The notes under the pieces are model-generated. The model searched no databases, had not been told where the DNA came from, and saw only the letters and a program-made list of their open reading frames with translations. DNA of 5,545 nt from the NCBI GenBank assembly GCA_003243255.1, contig QFQM01000269.1, positions 1 to 5,545 on the forward strand, read 5' to 3'. A program made the position numbers and the translations under genes. The stretch comes from Flavobacterium psychrophilum (lineage in GTDB: Bacteria; Bacteroidota; Bacteroidia; Flavobacteriales; Flavobacteriaceae). This document shows, one piece after another, positions 1 through 5,545 of the stretch (its first letter is position 1; every line of letters starts with the position of its first letter).

Positions 1-43
1 CAGAACCAGGTATGCACCCGTAAAGGGTGCATACCTGGTTCTG
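1..43. repeat. Perfect 19-bp inverted repeat at the window edge, probable fold-back artefact
   Basis: Bases 1-19 (CAGAACCAGGTATGCACCC) are the exact reverse complement of bases 25-43, separated by the five bases GTAAA. The right arm is genuine ftsK coding sequence: read in frame it gives G-A-Y-L-V-L-D-L-P, which fits the end of a membrane helix in Bacteroidota FtsK. The left arm read in the same frame gives R-T-R-Y-A-P-V-K, polar and charged, where the family should have hydrophobic helix residues. The simplest reading is that the left arm is an inverted copy of the right arm added at a contig or read end. A natural hairpin inside ftsK is possible but less likely. A terminator role is not supported, because coding continues and no T-tract follows. 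Confidence 0.85.
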
Positions 44-2221
44 GATCTTCCGGTAAGAAAACTAAAGAAAACTTTGTTCTGGGATTTATACCTGGTTATC
101 ATAGTATCGATACTATTTGGTTTTTTCAACGCATATATCCCTGAATTAGGCGGGGTTATAGGTTTTGAAATGAACCTTTTCATGCAGGATTATCTTGGGA
201 AAATAGGTACAATCCTTGTACTTGTTTTTGCCCTGTTTGTTTTCCTTATTTTCAAGGTTAGAATATCGCCTGATGCCATTAAAACCTTCTTTGAACGTAA
301 ATTTGAAGAGGAAGAAACCGAAGAGGAATCACAGAATGATGTTGTAGCTCCTGCGGTAGCCGTTCAGACTCCTGTTATACCTCCAATAAAGGTACAGCCT
401 GAAAAAATTGTTGAACCAGAAAATAACGACAATGATTATATTGAGGATGAAGATGATGAAGAACTTGCTAATATCGAGTTAAAAACCATCCCTACCCCTC
501 CTCCATCGCAATTTGAAATTAATCGCGATGCACTTAAGCCTACTATTGAGCACGCATCTGAAATAAATCTTGAGCCCGGCAAGCCAAAACAGCCCGAGCC
601 TCATCACGAAATCATAGAAACCAATGACAAGAATTTTGTTATTGAAAAGATTGAAGAAGAAACTACCGTAGAAGAAAACCTTGCAGCAAGGCTGGTTAAA
701 GACTTTGGAGAATTCGATCCTACACTGGAACTATCGAATTACCAGTTCCCTTCTATTGAATTGCTTAAAGATTATTCTTCGGGCGGAATTACCATCAACC
801 AAGAAGAACTTGAAGAAAACAAGAACCGAATTGTTGAAACACTTCGAAACTATAAAATTGATATTGCCCAGATTAAAGCAACTGTAGGCCCCACGGTTAC
901 TTTATATGAAATTGTTCCGGAAGCAGGTATACGTATCTCTAAGATTAAAAGTCTTGAAGATGATATTGCCCTGTCGCTTTCTGCTTTGGGTATCCGTATC
1001 ATTGCCCCTATTCCGGGTAAAGGAACTATCGGTATTGAGGTTCCGAACAAGACCCCAACTATGGTGTCTATGAAAAGCGTTATAGCCGCACCTAAATTCC
1101 AGACTGCTGAAATGGAGTTACCTATTGCTTTAGGTAAAACTATTTCTAATGAAACTTTTGTGGTTGACCTTGCAAAAATGCCGCACCTTCTTATGGCAGG
1201 TGCTACAGGACAGGGTAAATCGGTTGGATTGAATGCGGTTCTGACTTCTCTTTTATACAAAAAACACCCTGCTGAGGTTAAGTTTGTACTTGTCGACCCT
1301 AAAAAAGTGGAGCTAACGCTATTCAACAAAATAGAAAGACATTACTTAGCGAAATTACCGGATGATGGCGACGCTATCATAACCGATAACACTAAGGTTA
1401 TCAACACACTAAACTCATTATGTATTGAGATGGACAACCGTTACAGCCTGCTTAAGGATGCAATGGTGAGAAACATCAAGGAATATAACGAGAAATTCCG
1501 CCAAAGGAAACTGAATCCTGAGAACGGCCACCGTTTTCTCCCTTATATAGTATTGGTAGTTGATGAGTTTGCTGACCTTATTATGACAGCAGGTAAAGAG
1601 GTAGAAACCCCTATTGCACGTTTGGCGCAGCTTGCGCGTGCAATTGGTATTCACCTAATTATTGCAACACAACGTCCGTCCGTAAATGTAATTACGGGTA
1701 TCATTAAAGCCAACTTCCCGGCAAGGATAGCCTTTAGGGTAACTTCAAAAATTGACTCCCGTACCATCCTTGATAGCCAGGGGGCTGACCAGCTTATAGG
1801 CCGTGGTGATATGTTGTATACTCAGGGTAACGATCTGACACGTGTACAATGTGCATTTGTAGATACACCTGAAGTTGAAAAAATAACAGAATTTATCGGT
1901 TCGCAAAAAGCATATCCGCAGGCTTACCACCTCCCTGAATATGTTGGAGAGGAAAGTGGCATCAATCTTGATATAGATATTTCCGAAAGAGATTCGATGT
2001 TCAGGGAAGCTGCCGAAGTAATTGTTACAGCCCAACAGGGTTCAGCATCATTACTTCAGCGTAAATTAAAACTGGGTTATAACAGGGCCGGAAGGCTTAT
2101 CGATCAGCTTGAAGCTGCCGGTATTGTTGGGCCTTTTGAAGGAAGTAAAGCCAGAAATGTATTAATTCCTGATCTTACAGCTCTTGAGCAGTTTTTCAAA
2201 AATGAAGAAAATAACTTTTAG
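2..2221 (+). CDS. ftsK: DNA translocase FtsK (SpoIIIE/FtsK family), 5' end missing
   Basis: FtsK is a hexameric, membrane-anchored motor at the division septum. It pumps double-stranded DNA to clear and resolve chromosome termini before closure. The frame is open to the window edge, so the start is missing; the TTG at 74 is not a true start, since family-like sequence (L-V-L-D-L-P then K-L-K-K-T) precedes it in frame. Counting residues from that TTG: membrane helices at about 3-22 and 44-62; an acidic, proline-containing linker at about 75-205; the alpha/beta region from about 225; Walker A GATGQGKS at 376-383; Walker B VLVVDEFADL ending near 502; the conserved GIHLIIATQRPSV at about 525-537; and a C-terminal gamma winged helix at about 640-705, the part that reads polarity motifs on DNA. 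About 700 of an expected 800 or so residues are present. The motor is intact. Bases 2-24 are probably artefactual. lolA follows immediately. Confidence 0.97.
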   Translation, partial: RTRYAPVKGAYLVLDLPVRKLKKTLFWDLYLVIIVSILFGFFNAYIPELGGVIGFEMNLFMQDYLGKIGTILVLVFALFVFLIFKVRISPDAIKTFFERKFEEEETEEESQNDVVAPAVAVQTPVIPPIKVQPEKIVEPENNDNDYIEDEDDEELANIELKTIPTPPPSQFEINRDALKPTIEHASEINLEPGKPKQPEPHHEIIETNDKNFVIEKIEEETTVEENLAARLVKDFGEFDPTLELSNYQFPSIELLKDYSSGGITINQEELEENKNRIVETLRNYKIDIAQIKATVGPTVTLYEIVPEAGIRISKIKSLEDDIALSLSALGIRIIAPIPGKGTIGIEVPNKTPTMVSMKSVIAAPKFQTAEMELPIALGKTISNETFVVDLAKMPHLLMAGATGQGKSVGLNAVLTSLLYKKHPAEVKFVLVDPKKVELTLFNKIERHYLAKLPDDGDAIITDNTKVINTLNSLCIEMDNRYSLLKDAMVRNIKEYNEKFRQRKLNPENGHRFLPYIVLVVDEFADLIMTAGKEVETPIARLAQLARAIGIHLIIATQRPSVNVITGIIKANFPARIAFRVTSKIDSRTILDSQGADQLIGRGDMLYTQGNDLTRVQCAFVDTPEVEKITEFIGSQKAYPQAYHLPEYVGEESGINLDIDISERDSMFREAAEVIVTAQQGSASLLQRKLKLGYNRAGRLIDQLEAAGIVGPFEGSKARNVLIPDLTALEQFFKNEENNF

Positions 2222-2873
2222 CATGCGTACGATTAAAGGAATACTACTATTACTTTTATTAACAACAACCCTTAACCTTCAGGCTCAGAATTCCGAGAGA
2301 GCAAAAGCATTGCTCGATCAGGTAACTGCAAAGGTTAAAGGTTATGAAAATATTTCCATTGATTTTAAATACTCAATGAGTAACCCGAGGCAAAACCTTA
2401 ATCAGGAAAGTAAAGGGAGTGTTACGCTTAAAGGAAATCTGTATAAGTTAGATTTTATGGGTACTACCCGCATATTTGACGGAAAAAAGGTTTACAACAT
2501 TGTACCGGAAGACGAAGAGATCTCAATATCTAAATATGATGATCAGAAAAGTGATGATTTGACTCCTGCCAAAATGCTCACCTTTTTTAATTCGGGATAC
2601 AAATACTCATGGGACATACTGCAAAACGTGAAAGGAAGGAAAATCCAGTATGTTAAACTAAATCCGCTTAATGCAAAGGATAAAACAAAGGAAGTACTGA
2701 TAGGTGTTGATGTGCAGACAAAACACATTTACAACTTCATACAAACTGAAAAAGATGGTACTAAAATACTTATTACCATAAATTCTTTTAAAACAAATCA
2801 GCCTTTGTCAAAAAATCATTTTACCTTTACCGAAAGTAAATATCCTAACTACTACATTAATAGATTAGACTAA
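2202..2873 (+). CDS. lolA: Outer-membrane lipoprotein carrier protein LolA
   Basis: LolA is the periplasmic chaperone that takes mature lipoproteins from the LolCDE transporter and carries them to the outer membrane; Bacteroidota generally have no recognisable LolB. From the ATG at 2202 the protein has 223 residues. A signal peptide covers about 1-29: basic MKK...R...K, a poly-leucine core, then LNLQAQ before N-S-E-R. The mature part is a single beta-rich domain with the spacing of the family: an N-terminal helix (ERAKALLDQVTAKV), F-K-Y strands, a central F-D-G-K-K-V-Y turn, and an ending of the type PLSKNHFTF. No lipobox cysteine is present, so it should be soluble. Start choice: ATG 2202 (A-rich context, MKK, overlaps ftsK by 20 bases) is preferred; ATG 2223, one base past the ftsK stop, would give 216 residues with a shorter but complete signal peptide. 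No Shine-Dalgarno separates them. The stop lies 6 bases before the permease start. Confidence 0.88.
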   Translation: MKKITFSMRTIKGILLLLLLTTTLNLQAQNSERAKALLDQVTAKVKGYENISIDFKYSMSNPRQNLNQESKGSVTLKGNLYKLDFMGTTRIFDGKKVYNIVPEDEEISISKYDDQKSDDLTPAKMLTFFNSGYKYSWDILQNVKGRKIQYVKLNPLNAKDKTKEVLIGVDVQTKHIYNFIQTEKDGTKILITINSFKTNQPLSKNHFTFTESKYPNYYINRLD

Positions 2874-2879
2874 TTTTTG

Positions 2880-4340
2880 GTGAAAATATTAGACCGTTAC
2901 ATCCTTACTTCGTTCATTCAGACCTTTGCGTCAGTATTTATAATCCTGTTTTTCATTTTTGTATTACAGGCTATATGGCTTTTTATTGCTGAACTGGCAG
3001 GTAAAGACCTTGATATATGGCTGGTAATTAAGTTTTTGGCATTTTATGCTCCTAAAATAGTACCGTTGGTATTACCACTTTCTATTTTATTGGCATCTAT
3101 CATGACATTCGGTAATTTTGCCGAAAACTATGAATTCGCTGCAATGAAATCCTCAGGTATTTCACTGAACAGAGCAATGCGAAGCCTGACCATATTTATT
3201 TTTGGTCTTAGTATAGTAGCTTTCTTTTTTGCTAATAATGTTATCCCTAAAGCAGAATATAAATTTCTAAATCTGCGCAAGAACATCATTCAGCGCAAAC
3301 CAGCTATGGCAATTGCCGAGGGGCAATTTAATGCTATTGGCACATTCAACATCAAGGTCGATAAAAAATCGGGAGAGAATGGCGAAAAACTCACCGGTGT
3401 CACTATACACAAAAGAAATCCGGGCGCATCATACGCAACCATTATACGTTCGAAAACCGGACTTTTAAAAAGCAACGATAAATCTAACCTGCTTCAGTTG
3501 GAGCTTTTTGATGGTTATTACTACGAAGAAGTAAATTCAAAAAATCCGATTGACCGACAAAAACAACCGTTTGCGAAAAGCAGCTTCTCAAAGCAGATCA
3601 TGAATATTGACCTGACCGTGCTGAATTCTAATGACATGGATGATGAGAAGATAGCCAATACAAACACTATGTTGAATATTAATGAGTTGAGATATACCCT
3701 TGATTCATTAGAAACCAGTTACACAAAAGAATCAAAGAGCATTGCCGATAACATTAACCAAAGGTATAATGTAACACTAGGTGAAAATTTAGCCTTTAAA
3801 ACCGTTGGCGTTAAAGATTCAACTGTAAAAAAGAACAGCATGCCCAAAAACCTGCTTGATTTAGTAAAAGATAAAACAGAGAAAATCAGGGTTCTGGAGA
3901 ATGCAAAAAACAACATCAACAGTTCGGAGTTTTTTATGACTTCGGGCAAAGCCCAGCTTTTTGACAGAACAAAGAATATAAACGGGCACTGGCTTGCTCT
4001 TTACGAAAAATTCGTTATAGCCTACTCCTGTTTGCTGATGTTCTTTATCGGAGCTCCGCTGGGTGCTATTATCCGTAAAGGAGGCCTTGGACTTCCAATC
4101 GTATTTGCCGTATTGATATTTATTATTTTTCACTTCATAAATACTTTCGGCAGAAAATTAGCCAGTGAAAATGGTATCCCTCCATTCTTAGGATCCTGGA
4201 TGTCTTCATTTGTACTGAGTCCGTTCGCAATATTGCTTACCTACAGGGCTACAAACGATAAAGGCGTAAGCATTAATTTTGACTGGTTAACAGGTCCGTT
4301 TGAAAAACTATTTAAATCGAAATCAAAAGAACAGAAATAA
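2880..4340 (+). CDS. LptF/LptG (YjgP/YjgQ) family permease of the LPS export complex
   Basis: LptF and LptG form the inner-membrane channel which, with the ATPase LptB, pulls lipopolysaccharide from the outer leaflet of the inner membrane and feeds it to LptC and the Lpt bridge. This protein has 486 residues from the GTG at 2880, giving [12 protein letters not shown]; a TTG one codon earlier is open but matches the family less well. Six membrane helices are visible in the family's 3+3 pattern: about 14-38, 52-78, 102-122, then 378-398, 402-423 and 433-457. The cytoplasmic loop [14 protein letters not shown] (82-95) corresponds to the coupling helix that contacts LptB. Residues about 123-375 are periplasmic: a beta-rich part to about 250, then a charged, probably helical stretch at 255-350 that the roughly 360-residue E. 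coli proteins lack. I cannot decide between LptF and LptG from sequence alone, so no symbol is given. The stop overlaps the ribBA start by one base. Confidence 0.92.
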   Translation: MKILDRYILTSFIQTFASVFIILFFIFVLQAIWLFIAELAGKDLDIWLVIKFLAFYAPKIVPLVLPLSILLASIMTFGNFAENYEFAAMKSSGISLNRAMRSLTIFIFGLSIVAFFFANNVIPKAEYKFLNLRKNIIQRKPAMAIAEGQFNAIGTFNIKVDKKSGENGEKLTGVTIHKRNPGASYATIIRSKTGLLKSNDKSNLLQLELFDGYYYEEVNSKNPIDRQKQPFAKSSFSKQIMNIDLTVLNSNDMDDEKIANTNTMLNINELRYTLDSLETSYTKESKSIADNINQRYNVTLGENLAFKTVGVKDSTVKKNSMPKNLLDLVKDKTEKIRVLENAKNNINSSEFFMTSGKAQLFDRTKNINGHWLALYEKFVIAYSCLLMFFIGAPLGAIIRKGGLGLPIVFAVLIFIIFHFINTFGRKLASENGIPPFLGSWMSSFVLSPFAILLTYRATNDKGVSINFDWLTGPFEKLFKSKSKEQK

Positions 4341-5476
4341 TGTCGACTGATATACAAATTAAACTTAACACTATAGAAGAGGCCATTGAAGACATTCGCA
4401 ATGGTAAAATTATAATTGTGGTGGATGATGAAGACCGTGAGAATGAAGGCGATTTTCTTGCCGCTGCTGATAAAGTAACTCCGGAAATGATAAACTTTAT
4501 GGCTACTCACGGAAAAGGGCTTATATGTACTCCCCTGACCGAAAAGCGCTGTAAAGAACTAGGGCTTCACCCAATGGTTAGCAATAATACCGACTCTATG
4601 GAAACTGCTTTTACAGTTTCTATCGACCTTAAAGGAAAAGGAGTAACTACAGGTATTTCGGCTCAGGACAGATCGAAGACTGTTGAAGCACTTACCGACC
4701 CCGATACAAAACCACACGATTTAGGAAGACCGGGACACATTTTTCCTCTTATTGCTAAAGAAGGCGGAGTGTTGAGAAGAACTGGCCACACAGAGGCTGC
4801 GATTGATTTTGCAAGACTTGCTGGATTTAAACCTGCGGGTGTAATTTGTGAGATCATGAATGAAGACGGTACTATGGCACGTCTTCCGGAATTATATGAA
4901 GTAGCTCAGAAATTTAACCTTAAACTGGTATCTATTGAAGATCTTGTTGCTTACAGAATGCAGCACGACAGCCTGATTCATAAAAAAGAAGATTTTGAGG
5001 TTGAAACCCGCTTTGGAACTTTCCGTATGAGGGCTTATGTACAGACTACAAACAAACAGGTTCATATAGCACTGACAAAAGGTAGCTGGAACATTGGCGA
5101 ACCGGTGCTTACAAGGATAAATTCTACTCAGATTAATAACGACATTCTGGGTACGCTAACGAACAATGCTGACACAAAACTGGACAACATGTTTAAGCGT
5201 ATTAATGAGGAAGGTAAAGGAGCAATCCTATTCATCAATCAGGAGAGCTCGCCTATTGAATTATTAAGCCGAATAAAAGAACTTAAGGATTTACAGGCAC
5301 AGGGCATAAACAAAGCTCCTCAGCCTAAAATGGACGACAGGGATTTTGGTATCGGTGCACAGATACTGCATGATATTGACATCTCTAAAATACGTTTGCT
5401 GACCAACTCCGGACAGACGAAACGTGTAGGAATGATAGGTTACGGCCTTGAAATTACTGAATACGCAGAATTTTAA
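4340..5476 (+). CDS. ribB: 3,4-dihydroxy-2-butanone 4-phosphate synthase with a degenerate GTP cyclohydrolase II-like C-terminal domain (RibBA-type)
   Basis: The N-terminal domain (about 1-205) converts ribulose 5-phosphate to 3,4-dihydroxy-2-butanone 4-phosphate and formate, supplying the four-carbon unit of riboflavin. Its motifs are intact: [11 protein letters not shown] (29-39, acidic metal and substrate loop), [13 protein letters not shown] (55-67), GISAQDRS (105-112), GRPGHIFPL (129-137), RTGHTEAA (147-154) and [13 protein letters not shown] (170-182). The C-terminal domain (about 206-378) has the fold order of GTP cyclohydrolase II but not its active site. Where E. coli RibA has HSEC and RCDCG with the zinc ligands Cys54, Cys65 and Cys67, this protein has NSTQ and TNNAD, and no cysteine occurs after residue 170. 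The EGR substrate motif is ESS (302-304). Asp332 and Arg334 match catalytic Asp126 and Arg128. Cyclohydrolase activity is therefore unlikely, and a separate RibA should exist elsewhere in the genome. The ATG overlaps the permease stop (TAATG), implying coupling. The product is cytoplasmic. No FMN riboswitch lies upstream, as expected inside an operon. Confidence 0.93.
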   Translation: MSTDIQIKLNTIEEAIEDIRNGKIIIVVDDEDRENEGDFLAAADKVTPEMINFMATHGKGLICTPLTEKRCKELGLHPMVSNNTDSMETAFTVSIDLKGKGVTTGISAQDRSKTVEALTDPDTKPHDLGRPGHIFPLIAKEGGVLRRTGHTEAAIDFARLAGFKPAGVICEIMNEDGTMARLPELYEVAQKFNLKLVSIEDLVAYRMQHDSLIHKKEDFEVETRFGTFRMRAYVQTTNKQVHIALTKGSWNIGEPVLTRINSTQINNDILGTLTNNADTKLDNMFKRINEEGKGAILFINQESSPIELLSRIKELKDLQAQGINKAPQPKMDDRDFGIGAQILHDIDISKIRLLTNSGQTKRVGMIGYGLEITEYAEF

Positions 5477-5545
5477 AAAAAACTTTATAATCAATGCAAT
5501 AAGCATCAAAAAAGCATGGTGAAAAAAGTAAAAAAAAGATGCCAT
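5477..5545. other. A-rich intergenic tail after ribBA, no identifiable gene
   Basis: The 69 bases after the ribBA stop are strongly A-rich. A weak four-base stem (ATGC, five-base loop AATAA, GCAT at 5494-5506) is followed by six A residues rather than a T-tract, so it is not a convincing terminator for ribBA. An ATG at 5516 opens a frame of ten codons (M-V-K-K-V-K-K-R-C-H) that runs off the edge with no visible ribosome-binding site. The segment ends with eight A residues and GATGCCAT, which could instead be the left half of an A-tract/stem/T-tract terminator cut by the window end. Neither reading can be settled here. Confidence 0.5.

Noticed and set aside
1..43. Invertible promoter or recombinase site, as used for phase variation in Bacteroidota.
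   Set aside because: The loop is only five bases, so nothing useful could be inverted, and the right arm is housekeeping ftsK coding sequence.
31..97. Ten-base direct repeat ATACCTGGTT at 31-40 and 88-97.
   Set aside because: Both copies encode Y-L-V in the same ftsK frame in membrane-associated sequence, and ten bases is short enough for coincidence.
850..1329. Minus-strand open frame of 159 codons opposite ftsK.
   Set aside because: It is antisense to the conserved FtsK motor core including Walker A, shows no recognisable domain, and follows from codon bias of the sense gene.
3197..3204. TATTTTTG, another match to the TAnnTTTG element.
   Set aside because: It lies deep inside the permease coding region, encoding a membrane helix rich in Phe and Ile, with no gene start nearby.
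4274..4281. TAATTTTG, matching the flavobacterial -7 promoter element TAnnTTTG, about 60 bases upstream of ribBA.
   Set aside because: No TTG lies at the expected 17-23 base distance upstream (nearest is at 4233, far too distant), the site is inside the permease coding region, and such 8-mers are expected by chance in AT-rich DNA.
5494..5513. Possible rho-independent terminator after ribBA (ATGC...GCAT stem).
   Set aside because: The stem is only four base pairs with two G-C pairs and is followed by A residues, not a T-tract.
5291..5545. Minus-strand open frame of 84 codons starting at the window edge with a hydrophobic N-terminus.
   Set aside because: Most of it is antisense to the conserved ribBA C-terminus, and its hydrophobic start comes simply from A-tracts read as Phe codons on the other strand.

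Overview
The window is a compact, fully collinear housekeeping segment on the + strand, most likely from a member of the Bacteroidota, family Flavobacteriaceae (Flavobacterium or a near relative). The support is the gene order (ftsK, lolA, an LptF/LptG-type permease, ribBA), a low GC content (about 40% by eye), the near absence of Shine-Dalgarno sequences before the starts, a signal peptide ending in the Q-A-Q style common in that group, and protein sequences that read like flavobacterial family members. The species assignment is inference from memory of these families, not a search.

Layout. Bases 1-43 form a perfect 19-bp inverted repeat with a 5-base loop, lying in the reading frame of ftsK. 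It looks like a fold-back artefact at a contig end. Bases 2-2221 carry ftsK without its 5' end: the last membrane helices, an acidic linker, the motor and the gamma winged helix. lolA follows, ending at 2873 and either overlapping ftsK or starting one base after it. An LptF/LptG family permease (2880-4340) begins 6 bases after lolA. ribBA (4340-5476) shares one base with the permease stop (TAATG). The last 69 bases are A-rich with no identifiable gene.

How the genes fit together. Three of the four products act at the cell envelope: FtsK couples septum closure to chromosome segregation, LolA carries lipoproteins across the periplasm, and the LptF/LptG protein belongs to the transporter that extracts lipopolysaccharide from the inner membrane. 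RibBA makes the four-carbon precursor of riboflavin. The tight junctions imply one transcript with translational coupling. No internal promoter or terminator is convincing.

I found no undescribed system here. The two observations most worth a second look are the terminal hairpin, probably technical, and the GTP cyclohydrolase II half of RibBA. That half has lost all three zinc cysteines and other substrate-binding residues but keeps the catalytic Asp and Arg, so the protein is probably only a dihydroxybutanone phosphate synthase with a non-cyclohydrolase tail.
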